A DNA stretch of 64,000 nucleotides, taken from NCBI RefSeq assembly GCF_900096965.1, contig NZ_FMYM01000001.1:1-64000 (forward strand), given 5' to 3'. How positions within the stretch are numbered: position 1 is the first letter of the stretch; every line of letters starts with the position of its first letter. This stretch comes from Shouchella lonarensis (lineage in GTDB: Bacteria; Bacillota; Bacilli; Bacillales; Bacillaceae_D). Positions 52,362 through 60,863 of the stretch are shown here, in pieces. A program made the position numbers and the translations under genes. Under the pieces are notes generated by a model that was not told where the DNA came from, made no database searches, and saw only the letters and a list, made by a program, of their open reading frames with translations.

Positions 52362-52495
52362 TGAATGTGATGAAGCGTTTCTTGCTTGTTGCTGTTGTTG
52401 TGCTAAGTTTTGCTTCTGTAAGTGAACAAGTGAACGCAGAAGTTGAAATTAACGACCCTGGAATGCCCAGTGTTAAATCTCACGCAGATTCATAG
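52361..52495 (+). CDS. Phr/AimP-like pheromone precursor, 44 aa
   Basis: The ATG overlaps the receptor's TGA (TGATG), and AGGAGGAG lies seven bases upstream, so translation is coupled. The product has a basic start (MNVMKRF), a hydrophobic signal core (LLVAVVVLSFASV) and a likely signal-peptidase cut after VNA. The 18-residue exported part reads EVEINDPGMPSVKSHADS. The active peptide should be a short piece of it: DPGMPS resembles known arbitrium hexapeptides (GMPRGA in SPbeta), whereas Phr peptides usually come from the very C-terminus. Both options are open. Confidence 0.65.
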   Translation: MNVMKRFLLVAVVVLSFASVSEQVNAEVEINDPGMPSVKSHADS

Positions 52496-52541
52496 TTGGA
52501 GAACACACGTTTAATGGTCCATCAAATGCATATAACATCCA

Positions 52542-52575
52542 CCCCCGTTCACGTTTGCGGGGGCTTGTTTCTTTG
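52542..52575 (+). terminator. Terminator after receptor-peptide operon
   Basis: Stem CCCCCG/CGGGGG with a ten-base loop followed by CTTGTTTCTTT. Confidence 0.7.
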
Positions 52576-52721
52576 ATGGCGCTTACATCAATGCTGTCTT
52601 GTTTGTCGCTATATGTTGCGTATCCGTATGCTGACGCTTCTAAGTCCCTTTAACATATTTTTACTATATGTCAACATGTCAACGTTTTTAATGAGGCTTT
52701 TGGCACAGCCCCCTATCAAAA

Positions 52722-53192
52722 TCACTCATCCAACTGTCGACTCTTGCGTATAGCACGTGAGAGGGAAACGTAACCGGCAACATACCAGAACAGCGCAAAG
52801 AATGTCGCTTTCCCAACGATATCAAACCAACCGTAACTTGCAAACGGCTTATATAAAATATTGCTGAGCAGGAAGATCAGTGAGACAATTCCTGTAGACT
52901 TTAACAGCGATTTTTTCTTTGCGTTTTGGTCGTTTTCACCATCAATGTTGGCATGTTCGAGGCCGGATAAAACATAACGGATGGTTACATAAAAAGGAAA
53001 AATCATGATGGAAGCAAAGAAAATAAAAAATAATAGGTCATAGTTAGTCGAGTTCATCAAAAAGAGAGAGTAAGAATAGGAGAGAAAAGAAACAACAAAC
53101 GACAATCCTGCCCCTTCCGCGATAAAATAAAGCACTTTCTGCCGCTTATATTCGTCTTCAGGTAATAGCCATCCAATCCAAGAACGTATCAC
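52722..53192 (-). CDS. DUF3278-like membrane protein, 156 aa
   Basis: Four hydrophobic helices (GAGLSFVVSFLSYSYSLFLM, LLFFIFFASIMIFPFYVTIR, TGIVSLIFLLSNILY, ATFFALFWYVAGYVSL). Its ATG overlaps the stop of the upstream XRE gene by four bases. Paired XRE regulator/DUF3278 membrane protein units are common in Firmicutes, and the membrane partner may control the regulator; this is inferred. Confidence 0.72.
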   Translation of the reverse strand: MIRSWIGWLLPEDEYKRQKVLYFIAEGAGLSFVVSFLSYSYSLFLMNSTNYDLLFFIFFASIMIFPFYVTIRYVLSGLEHANIDGENDQNAKKKSLLKSTGIVSLIFLLSNILYKPFASYGWFDIVGKATFFALFWYVAGYVSLSRAIRKSRQLDE

Positions 53193-53386
53193 TGTAAATC
53201 ATCCTCCCAAAATAAGTCATTTAAAGTTTTTTGTAATGCGCGCGCGATCGCTGTGCAAAGTTGTAGTGTGGGGTTGTACTGTCCTTTTTCAATAAGTCCA
53301 ATCGTTTGTCGGGTGACGCCGACGGCTTTTGCTAAATCCATTTGTGTCATGCCTTGTTCGAGGCGGGCGAGTTTAACTTTGTTCAT
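53189..53386 (-). CDS. XRE-family HTH regulator, 65 aa
   Basis: Minimal Cro/CI-type HTH (LARLEQGMTQMDLAKAVGVT, then RQTIGLIEKGQYNPT). Ends with NDLFWEDDLQ like the YvaP/YgzD group. ATG at 53386 follows AAGGGAGA; a reading from 53458 would start upstream of the promoter. Almost certainly binds the palindrome in its own promoter. Confidence 0.85.
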   Translation of the reverse strand: MNKVKLARLEQGMTQMDLAKAVGVTRQTIGLIEKGQYNPTLQLCTAIARALQKTLNDLFWEDDLQ

Positions 53387-53414
53387 GAGTCTCCCTTTCG
53401 TGCAATTTATATAT

Positions 53415-53437
53415 GACATATGTAAATTATATATGTC
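53415..53437 (-). promoter_or_regulatory. Operator palindrome over the XRE gene -10
   Basis: GACATATGTA and its mirror TATATATGTC form a 23-bp imperfect palindrome (GACATAT/ATATGTC arms) that covers the -10 box of the XRE/DUF3278 promoter, a classic autorepressor site. Confidence 0.65.
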
Positions 53438-53454
53438 GTGATAAGTGATGTCAA
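53426..53454 (-). promoter_or_regulatory. Consensus SigA promoter of XRE/DUF3278 operon
   Basis: On the minus strand TTGACA (53449-53454), exactly 17 bp, then TATAAT (53426-53431): both hexamers are perfect. Such a strong promoter must be held down by a repressor. Confidence 0.85.
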
Positions 53455-53464
53455 GCAAAACAAA

Positions 53465-53494
53465 AACAAGCCTTCCGAATGGGAAAGGCTTGTT
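53465..53494 (-). terminator. Terminator after Rpn nuclease gene (repeat copy 1)
   Basis: AACAAGCCTT/AAGGCTTGTT hairpin. Apart from one missing C and one A/G change it is identical to the rpsD terminator at 54534-54564. Confidence 0.8.
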
Positions 53495-53504
53495 AATCCT
53501 ACAT

Positions 53505-54380
53505 TTAATCCTCCGTTTCCACCTCTTTTTTCAATTCGCGCACTTTTTCCAGTGGTAATTGCGTTACTTTCGCAATAAAAGTAATTTCAACTCCTTCACC
53601 AATCATGCGTTTTGCTGTTTCGATGATACCCTCTTCCCGTCCCTTTTTCCAGCCCCATTGCTCATATGAATTCATAAAATCATCAATCATAACGCTTTCT
53701 TCTGGATGTAATTGATTGATTTCCTTTCGCAATGTTGACTCCTCCTTCTCGTTTAATGTGAGATAAGAATCGAAAAACTTCACGACATGATCGCGGTGTT
53801 CTTCTTTCAACTTTAACTTCAATAGAAGTCGCAAAAATGCCTTTTTACATGCGACTTTCTCTTCTTCAGTATACCCCATGAGTGCCAATAATGCAGCAGC
53901 GGCAGGATTTTTTGTCTCAATGAAATTTCGCCAAGAAAGCTTTTTTAAAAACAAGGTTTCATACGTAAAAGCGAAATAAGTTTTCCCATTAATTGTATGA
54001 ATGACTTCGGTTTCAGGTTCCTTATCTGGTGTTCTGTAGCTAAAAATGGCAATCGGTAAAATAGGACATTGGTAGCGATCGAGTAGGCGTGCATAATAGC
54101 CGCTCATGCGCTGATGAAATTTTGGGTCATAGCTCGATTGTGACTCGACGTGAACCAGGATGACGACATCTTCAGATTTCAACCGTGTTTTCACAACAAA
54201 ATCAGGTCGCTGTGGTGCTTTTTGTTCTCCGGAAAACCAAGCGTCGGTTGATATAGGCTCGAGAGCGTGCAAATCAATATTCTCAGTGATGTCTGGAAAA
54301 AATGCCTGCATAAAATCAGCAAAAAAGTATTCGAGTAGTTGACGGAAAAGTTGGTCGTGTGGCGGGTGTTGCGGGGGCAT
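53505..54380 (-). CDS. Rpn-family PD-(D/E)XK nuclease
   Basis: 291 residues. The N-terminal half contains the PDDEXK_2-type core: RPDFVVKTRL (Asp) and VILVHVESQSSYD (E-x-Q, the family's variant of ExK). The tail has the charged EEGIIETAKRMIGEGVEI repeat found in Rpn proteins. Rpn proteins promote recombination in E. coli and some act in phage defence. ATG at 54380 follows AAAGGAG. It lies downstream of rpsD and is bracketed by duplicated terminators. Confidence 0.85.
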   Translation of the reverse strand: MPPQHPPHDQLFRQLLEYFFADFMQAFFPDITENIDLHALEPISTDAWFSGEQKAPQRPDFVVKTRLKSEDVVILVHVESQSSYDPKFHQRMSGYYARLLDRYQCPILPIAIFSYRTPDKEPETEVIHTINGKTYFAFTYETLFLKKLSWRNFIETKNPAAAALLALMGYTEEEKVACKKAFLRLLLKLKLKEEHRDHVVKFFDSYLTLNEKEESTLRKEINQLHPEESVMIDDFMNSYEQWGWKKGREEGIIETAKRMIGEGVEITFIAKVTQLPLEKVRELKKEVETED

Positions 54381-54533
54381 AAGAGGGGCTCCTTTCAGGT
54401 AGGTATAAGATTTGCGTATCGATGACACCTGTCTCATACTTTGACAAAGAACCATTCAATTCCTGCTAAAAATATTCATTTTGATAAGGTTTATTTACAT
54501 TCCTACGTTGAACAATGGTATAAGAGATAAAAG

Positions 54534-54564
54534 AACAAGCCCTTCCGAATAGGAAAGGCTTGTT
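54534..54564 (-). terminator. rpsD terminator (repeat copy 2)
   Basis: AACAAGCC...GGCTTGTT hairpin eight bases past the rpsD stop, near-identical to the terminator at 53465-53494. Confidence 0.85.
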
Positions 54565-54572
54565 CTCGGTCA

Positions 54573-55175
54573 TTAACGAGAATACCACTCAACGATGAGT
54601 GCTTCTGTAATTTCAGCAGGAAGCTCAGTACGATCAGGGTAACGATCGAATGTGCCTTCAAGCTTGTCAGCATCGAATGTAACAAATGCTGGCGTGAAGT
54701 TGTTTACGTCAAGAGACTCTTTTACAGCTGTTAAGTTGCGAGAGCGTTCACGCAAGCTGATCTTTTGACCTGGCTTCATGCGGTAAGATGGAATGTCAAC
54801 ACGTTTGCCATCGACAAGTACGTGACCGTGGTTGACAAGTTGACGTGCACCACGACGTGTGCGGGCAAGACCCATACGGTAAACGAGGTTGTCAAGACGT
54901 GATTCGAGTAGAACCATGAAGTTTTCCCCGTGGATACCAGCCATTTTGCCAGCATCGTTGAAAATGCGAACGAATTGACGCTCATTGACACCATACATGT
55001 GACGAAGCTTTTGCTTCTCTTGTAGTTGCAATGCGTATTCAGATAGTTTTTTACGTTGATTTGGACCATGTTGACCTGGCGCATAAGGGCGCTTTGCCAA
55101 CTCTTTTCCAGTGCCGCTTAGTGAAACACCAAGACGACGAGACAGCTTCCATGATGGACCTGTATAACGAGCCAT
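54573..55175 (-). CDS. rpsD: 30S ribosomal protein S4
   Basis: 200 residues, starting [20 protein letters not shown], with the S4 RNA-binding domain in the middle ([20 protein letters not shown]). Binds the 5' domain of 16S rRNA early in assembly and represses its own mRNA. ATG at 55175 follows AAGGAGGAG. Expressed alone from a consensus promoter with a long structured leader. Confidence 0.97.
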   Translation of the reverse strand: MARYTGPSWKLSRRLGVSLSGTGKELAKRPYAPGQHGPNQRKKLSEYALQLQEKQKLRHMYGVNERQFVRIFNDAGKMAGIHGENFMVLLESRLDNLVYRMGLARTRRGARQLVNHGHVLVDGKRVDIPSYRMKPGQKISLRERSRNLTAVKESLDVNNFTPAFVTFDADKLEGTFDRYPDRTELPAEITEALIVEWYSR

Positions 55176-55363
55176 AGTAGACTCCTCCTTGTTATTTTGA
55201 TGTTGCAAAATAACAACCTCGTTGACAATCCCAATATACTGCGATTCCATCTTCATGTATCTTCGCTTCGACAGCTAGAAGTTACGCGATACACCTCAAA
55301 TTTTACACAGCCGCTGAGGAATGGAATCGAACAAGCAATCGTTTGTCCCGGCTGTCACTCACA
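55176..55363 (-). promoter_or_regulatory. rpsD leader (S4 autoregulatory region)
   Basis: About 190 bases of untranslated leader with several possible stems, e.g. TTGTTATTTTG pairing with CAAAATAACAA just before the Shine-Dalgarno. In Bacillus the rpsD leader is the S4 binding site for autogenous repression. Position and length fit; the fold was not computed. Confidence 0.6.
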
Positions 55364-55370
55364 CCGAGCA

Positions 55371-55399
55371 ATTATAGCTAACTTCGTAGATATTGTCAA
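55371..55399 (-). promoter_or_regulatory. Consensus SigA promoter of rpsD
   Basis: Minus-strand TTGACA (55394-55399), 17-bp spacer, TATAAT (55371-55376). Confidence 0.9.
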
Positions 55400-55589
55400 G
55401 AGGTTTTCAACTCGTTTTCATTGTCGACATACACCTCTCCACAGTGGCATCCTTCGTCAGAAAGGGCGTGAGCGAGCATATTTTGTCTAAAAGTTTTCTC
55501 GGCATGCATGTATGTAAACAGAGGAAGGAAGCTGCCTGGCGCGAATATATACGTTAAGGGACGAGCATGTAAGTCGGGAGGCGAAGTGT

Positions 55590-56228
55590 ATGAGAGAAGA
55601 TACACGTGCATCGATTAAAGAAGCTGCGGTCAGGTTGTTTCACAAAAATGGATTTCATGGTACATCAGTACGTGATATTGCCAAAGAAGCACGTGTGAAT
55701 ATTTCACTCATTTCCTATTATTTTGGCGGGAAGCGTGCATTATTTGAGTTACTGGTCACAGATTTCTTTGAGGGGTATATTGTAACCATTGAGCAAAGTA
55801 TTCATCTAGACAATAACGATGCTGCGGCAGCCATTGAATCTGTTTTTTGGAATGTGCTCCAGTATCAACAGTCATGCCATTTACTTGCACGTATGGTTCA
55901 TCGGGAAATGACACTTGATTCGGTTCTTGTACGAGAAGTCATGAGCACATATTTACAAAAAGAAAAGTATTTCTTAGAGAGTTTATTAAAAAAAGGGATG
56001 GCAGAAGGGAATTTCAAAAGGCAACCACTCGATTTACTCATTGTGCAAGTGCGGAATATGATGATTTTGCCGTTTACATCTCCACAATATTTACGAGAAT
56101 TATTTCAGCTATTGCCGTCTGACGCAAATTTTATGTTACGGTATATGAAGCATGTAACTGTTTGGTTAAAAACGTTGTTAGGAATGTCCGCAAATCAAAA
56201 GGAACCTGTCGGGTTATCTTTGTTTTAG
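55590..56228 (+). CDS. refZ: TetR-family regulator RefZ
   Basis: 212 residues. N-terminal TetR HTH (GFHGTSVRDIAKEARVNISL then ISYYFGGKRALFELL). RefZ (YttP) binds motifs near the origin and helps position FtsZ and capture the chromosome during sporulation. Position two genes before ezrA fits. GGGAGGCGAAG precedes the ATG. Confidence 0.85.
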   Translation: MREDTRASIKEAAVRLFHKNGFHGTSVRDIAKEARVNISLISYYFGGKRALFELLVTDFFEGYIVTIEQSIHLDNNDAAAAIESVFWNVLQYQQSCHLLARMVHREMTLDSVLVREVMSTYLQKEKYFLESLLKKGMAEGNFKRQPLDLLIVQVRNMMILPFTSPQYLRELFQLLPSDANFMLRYMKHVTVWLKTLLGMSANQKEPVGLSLF

Positions 56229-56480
56229 GATGAGAAATGAAAAAAGGTGAGATCAGCTTAACATCCCTATTCTCTAGGGGTGTTTTTAGCTTCTCTCTAT
56301 GATATAAGCAGGAAATCTACATGAGGATGAAAAAGATTTGTCGAACGTCAGTTAAGCGAATATGCCCACAAAATCATGCGTTCATGGTATGATAGAGTAC
56401 ACATATGTTAAGATATTAAGAAACACTTTTGGATATAAGCGAAATCTTTAGATAAAAGAGAGCATAGAGGGGCGTTTCGA
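56229..56480. other. Intergenic region between refZ and ezrA
   Basis: Contains the refZ terminator at 56260-56287 and then A/T-rich sequence with a possible TATGATAG -10 near 56387. No gene supported. Confidence 0.45.
56260..56287 (+). terminator. Terminator after refZ
   Basis: AACATCCCT/AGGGGTGTT stem with one G-U pair, then TTT. Confidence 0.7.
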
Positions 56481-58181
56481 GTGAAAGATATCACGGTCAT
56501 GATCATCGGTTTATTAATTGTCGTATGTGTAGGGACAGTTGTTGGTGTTTTATTGAAAAGGCGCGTACATAAAATGGTTGACCGCGTTGATCAACGAAGA
56601 TTAGAAATATACCACCGGAATATTCCTGAAGAAATCGCTAAAGTAAAGAAGTTGACAATGTCTGGGCAAACAGAAAAACAATTTGAAAGTTGGCGTGCTT
56701 TGTGGGATCAGCTTGTTGACGTACGTTTGCCCAACCTGGAAGAAGCGCTTGTTGAAGTAGAGTCATTAACTGCAAGGTATAAAATGAAGGCAGCAAAAGT
56801 CGCTCTTGCGGAAGTGGAGCAAGAACTGACTGAAATAAACGTGCAACTGGATAAGATGGTTGCTGAAATTGGTCAGTTCGTTGAAGCCGAGAAGGAAAAT
56901 CGTGCCGATATTGAAGGGGTGCGCGCCTCCTATAGGAAATTATCGGCTTTGCTTATTCAAAAGCGGGTGGCTTTTGGTGAGAGTTTGTCAGCACTTGATG
57001 CCGAAATGGCTGATATGAAGCAACAACTCGCATTGTTTGAGCAATTGACCGAAAACGGGGATTATTTGCAAGCAAGAACGCTTTTAATTGCGTTGATTGA
57101 ACGCCTCTCTCAACTAGAAGGACAGGCGGCGGTCATTCCAACGTTACTTGTGAAAGCAAAAACGACATTTCCGCATGAACTGAGTCAATTAATCGTTGGG
57201 ATCCGCCAGATGGAAGATAGTGGTTACCACTTAGCTTCGTTTGGGTTAGATGAAAAAGTAGCCGCATTACAGTCTGTCGTTGAAGTGGCGTATAACGAGA
57301 TTGGTGCGTTGCAAGTGGATGAGGCTTCAGCACGTTTGACAGCAGTTGAGCGAGAGATTGAAGACTTGTATGAGGTTTTAGAAAAAGAAGTGCAATCGCA
57401 AAAACAGCTACAAGCAATGTTACCTTCTTTCAAAGAAATTGTAGCGAATGTGAAAGGACAACTAGACGCACTTTTAAATGAGACAATCCATGTAAAGAAA
57501 AGTTATTTGTTGTCTGAAGCTGAAGCAAATTTGCACGAATTACTCCGAAAAGAATTGATGCAACATCAACAGCAGTTACAAGTGATTGTAGATATGACTG
57601 AAGCAGAAGACGAGACGTTCACCGCGACAAATGAAAAAGCCGTATTGTGGCGGCAGCAAATGCAATCTCTTTCTGATAAAGTTGCCCAAGGACTTGAGCG
57701 GCTACGGTGTTTGCGGAAAGAGGAGTTGCAAGCAAAAGAGGTCGTGACGCGTTTACGGACAGTCATGCTGGAGACGAAGCGAAAGTTGCATAAAAGTAAT
57801 ATTCCTGGTGTGCCAGTCATATTAATTGAAGCACTCGATGAAGCTGAACAGAAGGTGAATACAGCAAAGGAAGCGTTGACGCATACACCACTAGAAATGG
57901 ATAAGATTGAGCAATGGTTAAATGAAGCCATTGCGCTAGTCGAGGACAATGCAACGCAGGCTGAGACGCTGATTAATGACGCAAGATTAGCGGAACAAGT
58001 CATTCAATATAGCAACCGCTATCGTGGTAAAAGCACAGAAGTACGGGAACGGCTTTTGCATGCGGAACAGGCTTTTCTTGCCTATGAATACCAGCAAGCG
58101 ATTGAGGTTGCACAAGAAGCGGTTGCTTCTTACGATGGAGATGTTGTACAGAAAGTCACTCAGTTATTGAATACAAAATGA
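56481..58181 (+). CDS. ezrA: Septation ring formation regulator EzrA
   Basis: 566 residues: one N-terminal membrane helix (VMIIGLLIVVCVGTVVGVLL) with a short extracellular end, then an almost continuous spectrin-like coiled coil. EzrA binds FtsZ and prevents extra Z-rings. Usual length is about 562. GGGGCGTTTCGAGTG context; the GTG/ATG start directly precedes the helix. A short terminator follows. Confidence 0.94.
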   Translation: MKDITVMIIGLLIVVCVGTVVGVLLKRRVHKMVDRVDQRRLEIYHRNIPEEIAKVKKLTMSGQTEKQFESWRALWDQLVDVRLPNLEEALVEVESLTARYKMKAAKVALAEVEQELTEINVQLDKMVAEIGQFVEAEKENRADIEGVRASYRKLSALLIQKRVAFGESLSALDAEMADMKQQLALFEQLTENGDYLQARTLLIALIERLSQLEGQAAVIPTLLVKAKTTFPHELSQLIVGIRQMEDSGYHLASFGLDEKVAALQSVVEVAYNEIGALQVDEASARLTAVEREIEDLYEVLEKEVQSQKQLQAMLPSFKEIVANVKGQLDALLNETIHVKKSYLLSEAEANLHELLRKELMQHQQQLQVIVDMTEAEDETFTATNEKAVLWRQQMQSLSDKVAQGLERLRCLRKEELQAKEVVTRLRTVMLETKRKLHKSNIPGVPVILIEALDEAEQKVNTAKEALTHTPLEMDKIEQWLNEAIALVEDNATQAETLINDARLAEQVIQYSNRYRGKSTEVRERLLHAEQAFLAYEYQQAIEVAQEAVASYDGDVVQKVTQLLNTK

Positions 58182-58218
58182 TCTTTTTGGATGAACAGCC
58201 ATGTTTTTTTCGATTCAG

Positions 58219-58248
58219 CCCCTTTCCATTTCATGCGTAAGGGGTTTT
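58219..58248 (+). terminator. Terminator after ezrA
   Basis: CCCCTT/AAGGGG stem with TTTT; the next gene's -10-like TATAAT begins three bases later. Confidence 0.5.
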
Positions 58249-58260
58249 CGGTTATAATGG

Positions 58261-59085
58261 ATGAACACAATACACGTTCGTTTAATGAAGAGAGCAGGGG
58301 TGTCTGTGATTTTCTTTTTACTTGTTTTACTCGGTTTTGTGAGTGCTACCTTTGGGAGTTTGCTCGGTTTAGGTGGTGGTGTACTGCTAGTTCCTGTGTT
58401 ACTTTTTTTGACTACTGCTATCCCATCTGTGCCGGTCATTTCGCCGCAAGAAGCGGCGGGCACTTCGTTATTTGTTATGATTTTTACTGGTTTGTCTGCA
58501 GTGCGCGCATATTGGAAGCAAAAACAGCTTGATATTCGTCGTGCATTGCTGTTTTTAACAGGTATCATACCAGGTACGCTTATCGGCACATCAACAAGTA
58601 GCATCGTTCAAACAAATGACTTTATGCTTTATTTTGGTTTCCTCATGCTTGTGATTACAGGTTGTTTATGGTTGCGCCAGAACACCAAGCCAATGGAGAC
58701 AGAGAAAAAAAACAAACGTGTTTTGATGATCAGTACGGCTGTTTTAGTCGGGATGGTGGTCGGTTTTTTATCGGGTTTGTTTGGCATCGGTGGAGGCTCA
58801 TTAATGATTCCAATTTTGCTTGTCTGGTTTCGTTTTCCAGTCAAAGTTGTTGTGCCAATGGCGATGTTCATCGTATTGTTCTCGTCTCTTGTCGGGGCCT
58901 CAGCTCATTTTGTGGCGGGACATATTCACTGGTGGTACGCGCTTGCGCTCATTCCTGGTGCGTGGTTTGGGGGCAAATGTGGTGCGTGGTTAAACCATCG
59001 TGTCAAAAGTCGTTTTTTACTTGTCATTATGAAGATAGTCTTTGTTTTACTCGCGCTAATGTTAATTTACCAAGGACTTTTTTAG
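58261..59085 (+). CDS. yunE: TauE/SafE-family permease (YunE)
   Basis: Up to 274 residues, about eight membrane helices in two repeats (LLGLGGGVLLVPVLLFL and LSGLFGIGGGSLMIPILL are the paired family motifs). Anion (sulfonate/sulfite-type) export is the family role. The start is uncertain: ATG 58261 lacks a Shine-Dalgarno and follows TATAATGG directly, whereas GTG 58306 has AGGGGTG upstream and begins at the first helix. Followed by yunD and yunC as in B. subtilis (there in the opposite order of naming). Confidence 0.85.
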   Translation: MNTIHVRLMKRAGVSVIFFLLVLLGFVSATFGSLLGLGGGVLLVPVLLFLTTAIPSVPVISPQEAAGTSLFVMIFTGLSAVRAYWKQKQLDIRRALLFLTGIIPGTLIGTSTSSIVQTNDFMLYFGFLMLVITGCLWLRQNTKPMETEKKNKRVLMISTAVLVGMVVGFLSGLFGIGGGSLMIPILLVWFRFPVKVVVPMAMFIVLFSSLVGASAHFVAGHIHWWYALALIPGAWFGGKCGAWLNHRVKSRFLLVIMKIVFVLLALMLIYQGLF

Positions 59086-59112
59086 TCAATTTCTTGGAAA
59101 GGAGCCCAATGG

Positions 59113-60459
59113 ATGCAAAAAAGTTTGATGTTGTTGCACACCAATGATTTACATAGTCATTTTACAAACTGGGCGCGCATTGTTCATTATATTCAAACCT
59201 ATCGCGATGCACAGACACGCTATGTTGATATCGGTGACCATGCAGACAGGGCCCATCCGTTAACAGAAGCCACTTTGGGGCTAGGAAATATTCAGTTGTT
59301 AAATGAGGCAAAGGTTGATTTTGTTACGATTGGCAATAACGAGGGGATTACTTTTTCAAGAGACGCACTTCATGATATGTATTTTCACGCGAAGTTTCCC
59401 GTAATTGTAGCGAATATACAAGATAACGAGATAGGGCATCGTCCTGATTGGGCGATTCCTTATTACATTGATACAATGGATCATGGTGTATCTGTGGCAT
59501 ATGTTGGTTATACAGCGGCAATGACAGACTTTTATCACGAGATTGGTTTTTCTGTGGCGTGCCCTTTGTCTACACTGCCAACAGCGGTGGAAAAGTTGAG
59601 GGGAGAAGTTGACGCAATTGTGTTGCTGTCGCATCTAGGTTTGCCAATGGACGAAAAAATTGCTGCCCAAGTCGAGGGGATTGATGTAATCCTAGGTGCA
59701 CATACACATCACGCATTACAAGAAGGGAAACGAGTCAAAAACACATTAATTGCACAGGCGGGCAAGTGTGGACAATACATTGGAGAAGTCACGCTACAAT
59801 TTGACGGTAAAACCCATCAAGTGATCGAGAAGCATGCGCGTTTAATTGATCCGGCGCCATTTCCGGAGGATGAAAAAATCGTGAGGCAACTGCAAGAATT
59901 AGCGAGACAATCTATAGAGGTACTCGAAAAGCCGATCACAAACCTTCCTCGTGCATTGCCTGTGGCGTGGTATCGTCCTTCCGTCGCTTGCCAACAATTA
60001 TGTGATGAACTAGTATTGTGGTGTGGCACGCAACTTGGTATGATGAATGCAGGTGTACTGCTAGAAGACATTCCAAAAGGGGTAGTGACGTATGGCGATA
60101 TTCACCGTATTTGTCCACACCCAATTAATCCGTGCGTCGTCGAAGTGTCTGGGGCAGATTTACGGGAGACGGTCGCGCGCGCTGAAACGGCTGATTTGGT
60201 GAATTTAGAGTTAAAAGGTTTTGGTTTCCGCGGAAAAGTGTTGGGGAAAATGGTTTACACAGGTATAACCGTGTCAGAAAACGGATTGTTTCTGCTCGGA
60301 TCGCCGGTGATAGATGAGGAAATATACAAACTGGCGACACTAGACATGTACACTTTTGGTTTTTTATTCCCTAAACTTGCGCATGCACAAACAAAAACAT
60401 ATTTTATGCCGGAGATGTTGCGAGATGTATTATGTCAGATGTTAAAAAAGCAACATTAA
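59113..60459 (+). CDS. yunD: 5'-nucleotidase-like metallophosphatase YunD
   Basis: 448 residues. The calcineurin-like N-terminal domain has LLHTNDLHSHF (D12, H14), GDHADR, GNNEG and LGAHTHH metal motifs. A C-terminal 5'-nucleotidase domain follows. There is no signal peptide, so a cytoplasmic enzyme is likely, unlike secreted UshA. AAAGGAGCCC precedes the ATG. Operon with yunE and yunC. Confidence 0.9.
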   Translation: MQKSLMLLHTNDLHSHFTNWARIVHYIQTYRDAQTRYVDIGDHADRAHPLTEATLGLGNIQLLNEAKVDFVTIGNNEGITFSRDALHDMYFHAKFPVIVANIQDNEIGHRPDWAIPYYIDTMDHGVSVAYVGYTAAMTDFYHEIGFSVACPLSTLPTAVEKLRGEVDAIVLLSHLGLPMDEKIAAQVEGIDVILGAHTHHALQEGKRVKNTLIAQAGKCGQYIGEVTLQFDGKTHQVIEKHARLIDPAPFPEDEKIVRQLQELARQSIEVLEKPITNLPRALPVAWYRPSVACQQLCDELVLWCGTQLGMMNAGVLLEDIPKGVVTYGDIHRICPHPINPCVVEVSGADLRETVARAETADLVNLELKGFGFRGKVLGKMVYTGITVSENGLFLLGSPVIDEEIYKLATLDMYTFGFLFPKLAHAQTKTYFMPEMLRDVLCQMLKKQH

Positions 60460-60513
60460 ACCAATGTTTCATACATAAGGTGCTTTATAATCGTTTGAAT
60501 GGGGGAAAGACAA

Positions 60514-60828
60514 ATGATTGATATGCATCCGGTGACAATTCAAGGAGAAACATTTATTGCCGTTACACTCAAGTTGCCGAAGACAAACTTTATGGCAGTG
60601 ACATGTGATCAAGGTTACATTATGTGTGGCGCGCTTGATGTTGGGCTATTAAACGAGAAGTTAAAAGAGCGTGGAATTGTCGCAGGTCGTGCCGTTGGTG
60701 TTCGAACAATTGAGCAATTATTAGCAGCACCTTTGGAGTCAGTGACGTGCGCTTGTGAACAAATGGGCATCCACGCTGGTATGAGTGGGCGAGAGGCTTT
60801 ACTCAAGATGAAACAAACATCTGTATAA
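60514..60828 (+). CDS. yunC: DUF1805 protein YunC
   Basis: 104 residues, very close in pattern to B. subtilis YunC (GYIMCGALDVGLLNEKLKER, AGRAVGVRTIEQLL). ATG at 60514 has GGGGGAAAG upstream and gives the family start. Small alpha-beta protein of unknown function, usually beside yunD. Confidence 0.88.
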   Translation: MIDMHPVTIQGETFIAVTLKLPKTNFMAVTCDQGYIMCGALDVGLLNEKLKERGIVAGRAVGVRTIEQLLAAPLESVTCACEQMGIHAGMSGREALLKMKQTSV

Positions 60829-60863
60829 AAGGATAAACGGTCAGGAAATGGAGGAACACTACT

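Noticed and set aside
49866-54566. Prophage carrying the AimR-like pair
   Set aside because: The island is only 4.7 kb and has no phage replication, integration or structural genes, and no attachment-site repeats were seen other than the two terminators.
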